DNA of 64,000 nucleotides from Variovorax sp. Root411 (lineage in GTDB: Bacteria > Pseudomonadota > Gammaproteobacteria > Burkholderiales > Burkholderiaceae_C), in NCBI RefSeq assembly GCF_001425205.1, contig NZ_LMDW01000006.1, positions 27,668 through 91,667 on the forward strand. The letters run 5' to 3'. The notes beneath the pieces were generated by a model, which saw nothing but the letters and a program-made list of their open reading frames with translations, did no database searches and had not been told where the DNA came from. Shown piece by piece: positions 8,718-16,711 of the stretch. Every line of letters starts with the position of its first letter. Position 1 is the stretch's first letter. A program made the position numbers and the translations under genes.

Positions 8718-9677
8718 CTACGCGCCGTCTTCGTCCTCGTCGTTATTGCGAATGCGCAGCGCCGCGTCATACAGCGCATTGCGCGGCGCGCCGCTTATCT
8801 CTGCCGCCAGCTTCACGGCAGTCTTCACCGGCAGCTCGGTCAGCAGCAGGCGCAGCACGCGTTCGCCTTCCGCGCCGCCGTCGCCGCTCACCGCCACCGG
8901 GTGCAGCACCAGCGCGAACTCGCCGCGGATGCGGTCGCGGTCGGCGCCGAACCAGTCGGGCAGGGTGCTGGCCGCGACCGTCGCGATTTCCTCGAACTGC
9001 TTGGTGAGCTCGCGGCCCACGGTGATGCGGCGCTCGCCCAGCGTGGCCAGCGCGCGCGCCAGGCTTTCGATGCGGTGCGGCGCTTCGAGCAGCACCACGG
9101 CGCGCGGCTCCTGCGACAGCGCCTGCACGGCCGTGTCGCGCTCGCCGGCCTTGCTCGGCAGGAAGCCCGCGAAGACGAAGGCGCTGCTGCTGGCATTGCC
9201 ATCGCTGCCATCGGCCACGAGGCCGGCCGCGCCGACCAGCGTGGTCACGCTGCTGGCGCCCGGCAGCGGCAGCACGCGCTGCCCGGCCGCGCGCACAGCC
9301 GCGGCCAGCCGCGCGCCGGGGTCGCTCACGCCCGGCGTGCCGGCGTCGCTGACGTAGGCGATGCGCTCGCCCTGCGCAAGCCGCGCGACCACGGCCTGGG
9401 CCGCCTCGGCCTCGTTGTGCTGATGCACCGCGAGCAGCCGCGCGCCGGGGCGGTCGATGCCGTAGGCGCGCAGCAGGCTTTGCGTGTGGCGCGTGTCCTC
9501 GCAGGCGATGGCGTCCACCAGCTGCAGCACATGCAGCGCGCGCAGCGTGATGTCGGCCAGGTTGCCGATGGGCGTGGCGACCACGTAGAGCGTACCCTGC
9601 GGATAATGCTGCGCACCCGCGGCGTCGTGCGCGGCCGCGAGGGCGGCGCCGAAAGAAGCAGGGGCGAGTGAAGCCAA
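8718..9677 (-). CDS. rsmI: 16S rRNA (cytidine1402-2'-O)-methyltransferase RsmI
   Basis: A 319-residue SAM-dependent methyltransferase of the tetrapyrrole-methylase fold. Diagnostic segments: LYVVATPIGNLADITLRAL, CEDTRHT, YVSDAGTPGVSDPG and PLPGASSVTTL. It methylates the 2'-OH of C1402 in 16S rRNA. I place the start at TTG 9677, because ACGGAGAAA lies upstream at correct spacing and the product then has normal family length; a longer frame to 9782 would add an Arg/Ser-rich stretch unlike the family. It diverges from yraN by 50 nt, the classic rsmI < > yraN arrangement. Confidence 0.93.
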   Translation of the reverse strand: MASLAPASFGAALAAAHDAAGAQHYPQGTLYVVATPIGNLADITLRALHVLQLVDAIACEDTRHTQSLLRAYGIDRPGARLLAVHQHNEAEAAQAVVARLAQGERIAYVSDAGTPGVSDPGARLAAAVRAAGQRVLPLPGASSVTTLVGAAGLVADGSDGNASSSAFVFAGFLPSKAGERDTAVQALSQEPRAVVLLEAPHRIESLARALATLGERRITVGRELTKQFEEIATVAASTLPDWFGADRDRIRGEFALVLHPVAVSGDGGAEGERVLRLLLTELPVKTAVKLAAEISGAPRNALYDAALRIRNNDEDEDGA

Positions 9678-9727
9678 GGGGTTTCTCCGTGAGAACGAAC
9701 AAGAAGATTGATTGCAGGCAGGGAGCC

Positions 9728-10105
9728 ATGAAGACCGACACCACAACGAAGCGCCGCGGCGATGCGGCGGAAGACGCCGCACTCGACCATCTGCAGGACG
9801 CCGGCCTCGTGCTGGTCGCGCGCAATTATCGGACGCCGGGGCGCGGCGGCGGCGAGATCGACCTGATCATGCGCGATCCGCGCCATTCGCCGCAGGGCAC
9901 CCTGGTGTTCGTCGAGGTCCGCCAGCGCAGCACCGGCACGCACGGCGGCGCGGGCGGCAGCATCACCGGGCTGAAGCAGCGGCGCATCGTGTTCGCCGCG
10001 CAGCATTACCTGAGCCGGCTGCGCACCGTGCCGCCATGCCGTTTCGACGTGGTGCTGGTCGAGGAGAAAATCACCTGGCTGCAAGCGGCCTTCGACGCCG
10101 GCTGA
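9728..10105 (+). CDS. yraN: UPF0102 / YraN endonuclease-like protein
   Basis: A 125-residue protein with the UPF0102 layout: RRGDAAEDAALDHL, LVARNYRTPGRGGGEIDLIM and LVFVEVRQRS, a restriction-endonuclease-like core (E-I-D-L ... V-E-V-R). The biochemical role is not settled. The ATG at 9728 has AGGGAG just upstream; a longer in-frame start at 9668 overlaps the rsmI start and is unlikely. Head of the yraN-diaA-dolP set. Confidence 0.9.
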   Translation: MKTDTTTKRRGDAAEDAALDHLQDAGLVLVARNYRTPGRGGGEIDLIMRDPRHSPQGTLVFVEVRQRSTGTHGGAGGSITGLKQRRIVFAAQHYLSRLRTVPPCRFDVVLVEEKITWLQAAFDAG

Positions 10106-10189
10106 AGCGCTCCCGCCAAGGGAACCGAAGCCTTGGCCGGCGGCTCCACATACGTCTTGTTTCACAACCCCCAGTTATCATCCCGCCTC

Positions 10190-10834
10190 ATGCTCGAGCA
10201 ACGGATTCAGCAGCACTTCATCGACAGTGCCGACCTCAAGTACCAGACCGGACCGGTCCTCAGCAAACCCATCTCCCAAGCGATGCAGGCCATCCTGGCG
10301 TGCGTGACCAGCGGCGGCAAGGTGCTCGCCTGCGGTGCTGGCGTGTCGGGGCTGCTGGCGGCCCAGTTCGCCGCGCAGTTCGTGGGCCGCTTCGAACGCG
10401 AACGGCCCGAGCTCGGCGCCATCGCGCTGCCCGGCGACACCACCGACCCCGAGGCCGACAGCGCCAGCGCGACGGACGTCGACCGTTTCGCTCGCCAGGT
10501 GCGCGCGCTCGGCCAGGCCGGCGACGTGCTGCTGGCATTGAGCGCCAGCGGACAGTCGGCGTCGGTGCTGGCCGCTGTGGCGGCCGCGCACGAACGCGAC
10601 ATGACCGTGGTCGCGCTGCTCGGCAACGCCGTCTCGGGGGCGCCCTCGGCGCCGGGCGCGGGCAGCAGCGGTTCGGGCGGCGCCATCGGCCGCGCGCTGC
10701 GCGAGACCGATGTCCAGATCAGCGTGCCGCACGAGCGTGCGGCGCGCATCCACGAAATCCACCAGATCGCGCTGCATTGCCTGTGCGACGGCGTGGATGC
10801 CCAGCTACTCGGAGAACAGGAAGCTTCCTCATGA
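10190..10834 (+). CDS. diaA: SIS-domain protein DiaA (GmhA-like)
   Basis: A 214-residue single SIS-domain protein. GGKVLACGAGVSGLLAAQFA and LLALSASGQSASVLAAV form the sugar-phosphate-binding loops; the C-terminus HERAARIHEIHQIALHCLCD matches DiaA/GmhA. In E. coli DiaA binds DnaA and promotes initiation of replication; the position between yraN and a BON lipoprotein supports DiaA over phosphoheptose isomerase. Compared with GmhA, N is replaced by A or V in parts of the first loop. A TATCAT hexamer lies 8 nt before ATG with no ribosome site, so a very short leader is possible. Its TGA overlaps the next ATG. Confidence 0.85.
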   Translation: MLEQRIQQHFIDSADLKYQTGPVLSKPISQAMQAILACVTSGGKVLACGAGVSGLLAAQFAAQFVGRFERERPELGAIALPGDTTDPEADSASATDVDRFARQVRALGQAGDVLLALSASGQSASVLAAVAAAHERDMTVVALLGNAVSGAPSAPGAGSSGSGGAIGRALRETDVQISVPHERAARIHEIHQIALHCLCDGVDAQLLGEQEASS

Positions 10835-11637
10835 CCATGACGACCATGACGATGACATCATCGACCCGGCGTTTCGCCCTGGCCCTCACCCTGGGTGCCG
10901 CACTGGTCGCGGGCCTTTCCGCCTGCGTGCCGCTCGTCGTGGGCGGTGCGGCCGTGATGGGCGTGGGCATGGTGGCCACCGACCGCCGCAGCTCCGGCGC
11001 GCAGCTGGACGACCAGGGCATCGAGCTGCGCGCCGCGGCCCGCGTGCGCGACATCGCCAACGACCAGATGTACGTGAGCGTCACCAGCTACAACCGCCAG
11101 GTGCTGCTGACCGGCGCCGTGGGCAGCGATGCCGACCGCCGCCGCGTCGAGGAGGAAGTGAGCCGCATCGTGAACGTGCGCTCGGTGGTGAACGAGCTGA
11201 CCGTCGGCTCCTCGAGCACCTTCCAGGACCGCTCGAACGACCTCTACATCACCGGCAAGGTGAAGGCCTCGCTGCTCGACGCCAAGGACATCTTCGCCAA
11301 TTCCTTCAAGGTGGTGACCGAGCGCGGCGTGGTCTACCTGATGGGCATTGCCACGCGGCGCGAAACCGATCGCGCCACCGACATCACGCGCGGCGTCTCG
11401 GGCGTGGTGAAGGTCGTGCGCGTGGTCGAGGTCGTGAGCGAGGCGGACCTGGCGGCCAGCCAGGCGGCGAACCAGGCTGCGGCGCAGCGCGGCGGCACGG
11501 GTCCGGCGCCGGTCACGTCGGCGGCGCCGTCCGCGCCTTCGTCATCGCCAACGCCTTCTTCCTCCAACTCGCGCGTGCCGCTGCCGCCGATGGAGCCGCT
11601 GCCCGCAAGCGGCGCGACGACGTCGCCGATCCGCTGA
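10831..11637 (+). CDS. dolP: Dual-BON outer-membrane lipoprotein, DolP-like
   Basis: A 268-residue lipoprotein: signal peptide with lipobox LSAC (Cys about residue 32), then two BON domains (about residues 65-125 and 140-215; VLLTGAVGSDADRRRVEEEV and VVYLMGIATRRETDRATDI), then a Ser/Pro/Ala-rich tail. DolP (YraP) keeps outer-membrane integrity and binds anionic phospholipid at division sites. The ATG overlaps the diaA stop (ATGA), so translation is probably coupled; AGGA sits upstream. The Pro/Ser-rich tail is not part of E. coli DolP. A strong terminator follows directly. Confidence 0.85.
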   Translation: MTMTTMTMTSSTRRFALALTLGAALVAGLSACVPLVVGGAAVMGVGMVATDRRSSGAQLDDQGIELRAAARVRDIANDQMYVSVTSYNRQVLLTGAVGSDADRRRVEEEVSRIVNVRSVVNELTVGSSSTFQDRSNDLYITGKVKASLLDAKDIFANSFKVVTERGVVYLMGIATRRETDRATDITRGVSGVVKVVRVVEVVSEADLAASQAANQAAAQRGGTGPAPVTSAAPSAPSSSPTPSSSNSRVPLPPMEPLPASGATTSPIR

Positions 11638-11652
11638 AGAACGAGCGCGAAC

Positions 11653-11684
11653 AAAAATGCCCGCTGCCTTAGCGGGCATTTTTT
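11653..11684 (+). terminator. Rho-independent terminator after dolP
   Basis: Stem atgcccgct (11657-11665) / agcgggcat (11671-11679), 5-nt loop, T-run 11679-11684. Flanking A5/T5 extends the pairing, so it may also work in the opposite direction. It ends the yraN-diaA-dolP transcript. Confidence 0.9.
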
Positions 11685-11690
11685 CGTGGA

Positions 11691-11784
11691 ACACCGAGGA
11701 ACCGGCTTTGCCGGGCCTCAGGTGTTGCCCCCGGTAGGGGGAAGGCGTAGCGACACGAAGTGCGCGCAGCCTGGGGGCGAGCCT
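11691..11784 (-). repeat. 94-nt three-hairpin 3'-end repeat, copy 1
   Basis: Hairpin 1 (11691-11725) pairs acacc/ggtgt, agg/cct and ccggc/gccgg; hairpin 2 is ccccc-ggta-ggggg (11728-11741); hairpin 3 centres on cac-gaa-gtg near 11754-11762. The unit ends in gagcct, overlapping the TAG stop (11783-11785) of the minus-strand gene, so it forms the start of that gene's 3' UTR. Copy 2 differs at 7 positions of 94. Confidence 0.85.
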
Positions 11785-12691
11785 ATTTCAACCGGATGAT
11801 GAGGCTCGACGTGTCCCAGCGCCTTCCGCCGGCTTGCTGCACGTCGGCATAGAACTGGTCGACCAGCGCCGTCACAGGCACGCGCGCGCCGTTGCGCTTG
11901 GCTTCGTCGAGCACCAGGCCCAGGTCCTTGCGCATCCAGTCGACCGCGAAGCCGTAGTCGAACTTGCCTTCGATCATGGTCTTGCCGCGGTTTTCCATCT
12001 GCCAGCTCTGGGCCGCGCCCTTGCTGATGACGCCGAGCACCGCCTCCATGTCGAGCCCCGCGCGCTGGCCGAAGGCGATGGCTTCCGACAGCCCCTGCAC
12101 CAGGCCCGCGATGGCGATCTGGTTCACCATCTTCGCTAGCTGGCCGGCGCCGCTTTCGCCCAGCAGTGTGACGGCGCGCGAGAAGGCCATGGCCACCGGT
12201 TTGATGCGCTCGAACACGGCCGCGTCGCCGCCGCACATGACCGTGAGCGCGCCGTTCTGCGCGCCGGCCTGTCCGCCCGAGACGGGCGCGTCGATGAAGT
12301 GCAGGCCCAGCGCCTGAGCGGCCTTGGAGAGCTCGCGTGCCACGTCGGCCGAAGCGGTTGTATGGTCGACGAACGCCGCGCCCTTCTTCATGCCGGCGAA
12401 GGCGCCGTCGTCGCCCAGCACCACGGAGCGCAGGTCATCGTCGTTGCCGACGCAGCAGAACACGATGTCGGCGCCGGCCGCAGCTTCGCGCGGCGTGGGG
12501 GCGTGACGGCCCGGCGCGCCGAACTCGGCGACCCAGGCCTGCGACTTGGCGGGTGTGCGGTTGTAGACCGTGACCGTGTGGCCGGCCTTGGCCAGGTGTC
12601 CGGCCATGGGCCCGCCCATGACGCCGAGGCCGAGGAAGGCCAGCGTCTGGGCGGGAACGGATTCGTAGGTGCGGGAGTTGATGCTGCTCAT
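11783..12691 (-). CDS. 3-hydroxyisobutyrate dehydrogenase / GarR-type beta-hydroxyacid dehydrogenase
   Basis: A 302-residue NAD(P)-dependent dehydrogenase. N-terminal Rossmann motif FLGLGVMGGPMAGHLAKAGH, substrate motif FIDAPVSGGQAGAQNGAL, and catalytic Lys in GAGQLAKMVNQIAIAG. Family substrates are 3-hydroxyisobutyrate, tartronate semialdehyde or similar 3-hydroxyacids; the exact one cannot be assigned. ATG 12691 is preferred to GTG 12697. The gene stands alone between two copies of the 94-nt repeat, one on each side, and its stop codon overlaps copy 1. Confidence 0.87.
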   Translation of the reverse strand: MSSINSRTYESVPAQTLAFLGLGVMGGPMAGHLAKAGHTVTVYNRTPAKSQAWVAEFGAPGRHAPTPREAAAGADIVFCCVGNDDDLRSVVLGDDGAFAGMKKGAAFVDHTTASADVARELSKAAQALGLHFIDAPVSGGQAGAQNGALTVMCGGDAAVFERIKPVAMAFSRAVTLLGESGAGQLAKMVNQIAIAGLVQGLSEAIAFGQRAGLDMEAVLGVISKGAAQSWQMENRGKTMIEGKFDYGFAVDWMRKDLGLVLDEAKRNGARVPVTALVDQFYADVQQAGGRRWDTSSLIIRLK

Positions 12692-12758
12692 GGCCACAGC
12701 TTAAAGCCAAAGAAAGCCGATCCCCTCAGGCATGAAATCGGCGCGCCCCAGTCGCGAG

Positions 12759-12852
12759 ACACCGCAGAACCGGCTTCGCCGGGCTGCAGGTGTCGCCCCC
12801 GGTAGGGGGAAGGCGAAGCGACACGAAGTGCGCGCAGCCTGGGGGCGAGCCT
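12759..12852 (-). repeat. 94-nt three-hairpin 3'-end repeat, copy 2
   Basis: Same length and order as copy 1, ending at gagcct directly before the pilU stop (TAA, 12853-12855). In hairpin 1 the inner stem changes from agg/cct in copy 1 to cag/ctg here, so pairing is preserved; the loop changes ttt to ttc. The gcccccggtaggggg element is unchanged. Confidence 0.85.
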
Positions 12853-13989
12853 TTATACGATCGCGAAGTGCTCCGTGCCCGCCGACAGGTCGGTGCTGCG
12901 CGCGCGCTGGCTGTTGAGCTTGATCTGCAGCCGCAGGTCGTTGGCCGAGTCGGCGTTTCGGATCGCGTCCTCGAAGTTGATCGAGTGGCTTTCGAACAGG
13001 TCGAACAGCGCCTGGTCGAAGGTCTGCATGCCCAGGTTGCGGCTCTTCTTCATGATCTCCTTGATCTCGCCCACCTCGCCCTTGAAGATCAAATCGGAGA
13101 TCAGCGGCGTGTTCAGCAGCACTTCCACCGCTGCCACGCGGCCCGTGCCGTCCTCGGTGGGCACCAGTCGCTGCGACACCAGCGAGCGCAGGTTCAGCGA
13201 CAGGTCCATCAGCAGCTGCGCGCGGCGCTCTTCGGGGAAGAAGTTGATGATCCGGTCCAGCGCCTGGTTGGCGCTGTTGGCGTGCAGCGTGGCCATGCAC
13301 AGGTGGCCGGTTTCGGCAAAGGCCACTGCGTGCTCCATGGTTTCGCGGTCGCGGATCTCGCCCATCAGGATCACGTCGGGCGCCTGGCGCAGCGTGTTCT
13401 TCAGCGCGGCTTCCCAGCTGTCGGTGTCGATGCCCACCTCGCGCTGCGTCACCACGCAGTTCTTGTGCGGGTGCACGAACTCGACCGGGTCTTCCACCGT
13501 GACGATGTGGCCGTAAGAATTTTCGTTGCGCCAGTCGATCATCGCGGCCAGCGTGGTCGACTTGCCTGAGCCGGTGGCGCCCACCAGGATGCACAGGCCG
13601 CGCTTGGTCATCGACACGTCCTTCAGAATCTGAGGCATGCCCAGCCCGTCGATGGTCGGCAGCTTGGCGGGAATGGTCCGCATCACCATGCCGACCTTGC
13701 CCTGCTGAACGAACGCGTTCACGCGGAAGCGGCCGATGCCGGTCGGCGAGATCGCGAAGTTGCACTCCTTGGTGCGCTCGAACTCCGCCGTCTGGCGGTC
13801 GTTCATGATCGAGCGCGTGAGCGCCAGCGTGTGCTGCGCGCCCAGCGCCTGCTGCGACACCTTGGTGACCTTGCCGTCGACCTTGATGGCCGGCGGAAAG
13901 TCGGCGGTGATGAACAGGTCGCTGCCGTTGCGGCTCACCATGAGCTTGAGCAGGTCGTTGATGAACTGGCTGGCTTGATCGCGTTCCAT
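12853..13989 (-). CDS. pilU: Type IV pilus retraction ATPase PilU
   Basis: A 378-residue secretion-type ATPase. Walker A GATGSGKSTTLAAM, Asp box VTVEDPVEFVHPH, Walker B VILMGEIRD and His box TGHLCMATLHANSANQ. The N-terminus MERDQASQFINDLLKLMVSR and the C-terminal extension past EIMKKSRNLGMQTFDQAL are PilU-like rather than PilT-like. It is an auxiliary cytoplasmic hexamer that assists PilT in pilus depolymerisation. AAGGAG precedes the ATG at 13989. It lies downstream of pilT on the same strand, separated by 134 nt that contain a hairpin repeat. Confidence 0.93.
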   Translation of the reverse strand: MERDQASQFINDLLKLMVSRNGSDLFITADFPPAIKVDGKVTKVSQQALGAQHTLALTRSIMNDRQTAEFERTKECNFAISPTGIGRFRVNAFVQQGKVGMVMRTIPAKLPTIDGLGMPQILKDVSMTKRGLCILVGATGSGKSTTLAAMIDWRNENSYGHIVTVEDPVEFVHPHKNCVVTQREVGIDTDSWEAALKNTLRQAPDVILMGEIRDRETMEHAVAFAETGHLCMATLHANSANQALDRIINFFPEERRAQLLMDLSLNLRSLVSQRLVPTEDGTGRVAAVEVLLNTPLISDLIFKGEVGEIKEIMKKSRNLGMQTFDQALFDLFESHSINFEDAIRNADSANDLRLQIKLNSQRARSTDLSAGTEHFAIV

Positions 13990-14029
13990 GAGAGCGCTCC
14001 TTGATTGTCTAGATTGACCTGCCTGCGGC

Positions 14030-14122
14030 CGACCGCCGGGCCGCCCCAAGGCGGCCGCGCCTCCCCCCTGGGGGGTGGAGTTACACGCAGCGCAGCGAAG
14101 TGAAAAGCCGGGGGGGCTCATG
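14030..14122 (-). repeat. GC-rich hairpin repeat between pilT and pilU
   Basis: Contains ggccgcc-ccaa-ggcggcc (14039-14056) and cccccc-t-gggggg (14063-14075), then a purine-rich stretch ending next to the pilT stop (14124-14126). The build (hairpins directly after a stop codon) is like the 94-nt repeats, but the sequence is different. It may act as an intercistronic stability or attenuation element within pilT-pilU. Confidence 0.6.
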
Positions 14123-14123
14123 A

Positions 14124-15167
14124 CTAGCCGGGGAAATTCTCGGGGATCTTGGCTTTTCCGCGGGCTTCGGCTGCCGAGATCGTATTGCGGCGCACCAGTT
14201 CCGTCAGGTTCTGGTCGAGCGTCTGCATGCCCGAGCCCTGGCCGGTCTGGATGGTGGAGTACATCTGCGCGACCTTGGCCTCGCGGATCAGGTTGCGGAT
14301 GGCGGGCGTGCCCAGCATGATCTCGTGCGCCGCCACGCGGCCCTGGCCGTCCTTGGTCTTGCACAGCGTCTGCGAGATCACGGCCTGCAGCGACTCCGAC
14401 AGCATCGCGCGGATCATTTCCTTTTCCTCGCCCGGGAACACGTCGATGATCCGGTCGATGGTCTTGGCGGCGGACGAGGTGTGCAGCGTGCCGAACACCA
14501 GGTGGCCCGTTTCGGCCGCGGTCATCGCGAGGCGGATGGTTTCGAGGTCGCGCAACTCGCCCACCAGGATGGCGTCCGGGTCTTCGCGCAGGGCGGAGCG
14601 CAGCGCGTTCGAGAACGACAGCGTCATCGGGCCCACTTCGCGCTGGTTGATCAGGCACTTCTTCGATTCGTGCACGAACTCGATCGGGTCTTCCACCGTG
14701 AGGATGTGGCCGTACTCGTTCTCGTTGAGGTAGTTGACCATCGCGGCCAGTGTGGTCGACTTGCCCGAGCCCGTGGGGCCCGTCACCAGCACCAGCCCGC
14801 GCGGCTTGAGCGCGAGTTCGCCGAAAATCTTCGGTGCGTTCAGTTGTTCCAGCGTCAGGATCTTCGAGGGAATGGTCCGGAACACGGCGGCCGCGCCGCG
14901 CGCCTGGTTGAAGGCATTCACGCGGAAGCGCGCGAGGCCGTCGATCTCGAACGAGAAGTCGACCTCCAGGAACTCTTCGTAGTGCTTGCGGTGCGTGTCG
15001 CTCATGATGTCGTACACCATGGCGTGAACGCCCTTGTGATCGAGCGCATCGACGTTGATGCGGCGCACGTCGCCATTGACGCGGATCATGGGCGGCAGGC
15101 CTGCGGAAAGGTGCAGGTCGGAGGCTTTGTTCTTGACGCTGAACGCCAGCAATTGGGTGATGTCCAC
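14124..15167 (-). CDS. pilT: Type IV pilus twitching-motility retraction ATPase PilT
   Basis: A 347-residue protein, the usual PilT length. It begins with GTG then DITQLLAFSVKNKASDLHLS; Walker A GPTGSGKSTTLAAMV, Asp box VEDPIEFVHESKKCLI, Walker B ILVGELRD, His box TGHLVFGTLHTSSA, and the C-terminal AIRNLIREAK helix essential for retraction. Start GTG 15167 is supported by GAGGAG just upstream. It drives pilus retraction for twitching and DNA uptake. It is divergent from yggS by 51 nt, the order commonly seen in Proteobacteria. Confidence 0.95.
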   Translation of the reverse strand: MDITQLLAFSVKNKASDLHLSAGLPPMIRVNGDVRRINVDALDHKGVHAMVYDIMSDTHRKHYEEFLEVDFSFEIDGLARFRVNAFNQARGAAAVFRTIPSKILTLEQLNAPKIFGELALKPRGLVLVTGPTGSGKSTTLAAMVNYLNENEYGHILTVEDPIEFVHESKKCLINQREVGPMTLSFSNALRSALREDPDAILVGELRDLETIRLAMTAAETGHLVFGTLHTSSAAKTIDRIIDVFPGEEKEMIRAMLSESLQAVISQTLCKTKDGQGRVAAHEIMLGTPAIRNLIREAKVAQMYSTIQTGQGSGMQTLDQNLTELVRRNTISAAEARGKAKIPENFPG

Positions 15168-15218
15168 GGGGCTCCTCGGCTCGAGTTTGGTGACGTTTTG
15201 ATACGATTTTGGACGATT

Positions 15219-15923
15219 ATGACGATGATTGGCGACGACCTCCAGCAAGTAAACAGCCGGATCGCGAAGGCATGTGTAACTGCCGGCCGCGCGCCCGGCG
15301 AGGTCCGGCTGCTGGCGGTGTCCAAGACCTTCGGGCCGCAGGCCGTGCGCGAGGCGCATGCGGCGGGCCAGACGGCCTTCGGCGAGAACTATGTGCAGGA
15401 AGGCCTGGACAAGATCGAAGCCCTCGCCGACCTGCGGTCCTCCCTCGAATGGCACTGCATCGGCCCTCTGCAAAGCAACAAGACGCGGCCCGTGGCCGAG
15501 CACTTCGACTGGGTCCACAGCATCGATCGGCTGAAGATCGCCGAACGCCTGTCGGCCCAGCGGCCGGCGCATCTGCCGCCGCTGCATGTATGCCTTCAGG
15601 TTAATGTGGACGGCGGTGCCAACAAGTCCGGCGTGCCGCCCGAAGAGGCGCTGGCGCTGGCGCGCGCTGTGGCGGCCTTGCCACATCTGCGGCTGCGCGG
15701 GCTCATGGCAATCCCCGAACCGGCGACGGACTTCGAGGCGCAGCGCGATTTGTGCCTGCGCGCGCATGCGGTGTACCGGTCGATCCGTGACGCGGGCATC
15801 GCGCTCGACACGCTGTCGCTCGGCATGAGTGCCGATCTTGAAGCAGCGATCAGCGCGGGCAGCACGATGGTGCGCGTCGGCACCGCCATTTTCGGCGGCC
15901 GCTCGTACGGCAAGCCGGCCTGA
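15219..15923 (+). CDS. yggS: YggS-family pyridoxal-phosphate homeostasis protein
   Basis: A 234-residue PLP-binding barrel protein. LLAVSKTFGP carries the PLP-binding Lys; FGENYVQE, WHCIGPLQSNKTR and LSLGMSADLEAAISAGSTMV are family signatures. It controls free PLP and amino-acid balance rather than catalysing a known reaction. Two in-frame ATGs (15219, 15225) are both possible; the first is used. It is convergent with the Lrp gene (12 nt apart). Confidence 0.93.
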   Translation: MTMIGDDLQQVNSRIAKACVTAGRAPGEVRLLAVSKTFGPQAVREAHAAGQTAFGENYVQEGLDKIEALADLRSSLEWHCIGPLQSNKTRPVAEHFDWVHSIDRLKIAERLSAQRPAHLPPLHVCLQVNVDGGANKSGVPPEEALALARAVAALPHLRLRGLMAIPEPATDFEAQRDLCLRAHAVYRSIRDAGIALDTLSLGMSADLEAAISAGSTMVRVGTAIFGGRSYGKPA

Positions 15924-15935
15924 CCGGCCCGTGCT

Positions 15936-16403
15936 TCAGATCCCCAGCGGCAACCGCGCGCTGCTCTTCACTTCTTCCATCACCGCATAGGTCCGCGTCT
16001 CGCGCACGCCGGGCAACTGCCACAGCACGGTGCCGGCGAATTCGCGGTAGGCGGCCATGTCGGCCATGCGGGTCTTGAGCAGGTAGTCGAAGCCGCCCGC
16101 GACCATGTGGCATTCCATGATCTCGTCGCGCACCTGCACGGCCGCCTTGAACTGGTCGAACACGTTGGGGGTGGTGCGGTCGAGCAGCACCTCGACGAAG
16201 ACGGTGAACCCGCGGCCCAGCTTGTGCGGATCGAGCCGCGCCTCGTAGCCCTGGATGAAGCCGTCGCGCGTGAGCCGCTGCACGCGCGCCAGCACCGCGG
16301 TGGGCGAGAGCGCCACCGCCTCGGCCAACTTGAGGTTGGTGATGCGGCCGTCCTCCTGAAGGATCTTCAGCAGCCGGAGATCGATGCGGTCCAGGTCGAG
16401 CAT
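15936..16403 (-). CDS. Lrp/AsnC-family transcriptional regulator
   Basis: A 155-residue regulator: AsnC-type HTH (about residues 4-60; LLKILQEDGRITNLKLAEAV, ARVQRLTRDGFI) and a RAM/ligand-binding half ending in TYAVMEEVKSSARLPL. Family members sense amino acids. It is divergent from gdhA across 308 nt, so control of glutamate dehydrogenase and of itself is likely. GATAAT ends exactly 6 nt before the ATG and no Shine-Dalgarno is present, consistent with leaderless translation. A 7-bp-arm palindrome lies about 46 nt upstream. Confidence 0.88.
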   Translation of the reverse strand: MLDLDRIDLRLLKILQEDGRITNLKLAEAVALSPTAVLARVQRLTRDGFIQGYEARLDPHKLGRGFTVFVEVLLDRTTPNVFDQFKAAVQVRDEIMECHMVAGGFDYLLKTRMADMAAYREFAGTVLWQLPGVRETRTYAVMEEVKSSARLPLGI

Positions 16404-16711
16404 TGGAGAATTATCCGGCTTGAACGTCGATTTCTGGCGGAAGATGCGGCCTATGGTTGCTGGCCATAGGAGATAGAACCAGTGAGTTGCCGGCGGCCTA
16501 CCCTTGCCTACCCAACGCGCCGCATCCGCGGGGCCGGTGAGCCGCGGTGCCTGTCGCTCGCCGGACGGAATCATTCCCTCCCTTGATGGCCTCGACCTTC
16601 ACGCGGTCCCAACCTCTCTTGCATAACCGCCAGCGCGGCGCGCATAAGCCATGGCGCAGCGTGCGGGAGAGGTCTATCGTTGCGCCCATCCGATCAACCA
16701 AGGGATCTCTC
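16404..16711. promoter_or_regulatory. Divergent lrp-gdhA intergenic region
   Basis: No convincing gene in this 308-nt region. It holds the GATAAT hexamer (16410-16415, minus) for the Lrp gene, the palindrome cctatgg-ttgctgg-ccatagg (16450-16470), and a candidate gdhA promoter TTGCAT (16619-16624) / 18 nt / CATAAG (16643-16648). AAGGGA before ATG 16712 is the gdhA ribosome site. Confidence 0.5.
16450..16470. promoter_or_regulatory. Palindrome, candidate Lrp/AsnC operator
   Basis: Perfect 7-bp arms (cctatgg / ccatagg) with a 7-nt spacer, 46 nt from the Lrp gene start and upstream of gdhA. Assigned from symmetry and position only. Confidence 0.4.

Noticed and set aside
14030..14122. Possible insertion sequence or MITE in the pilus operon
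   Set aside because: No target-site duplication or terminal inverted repeats of IS type and no transposase; it is better described as a hairpin repeat.
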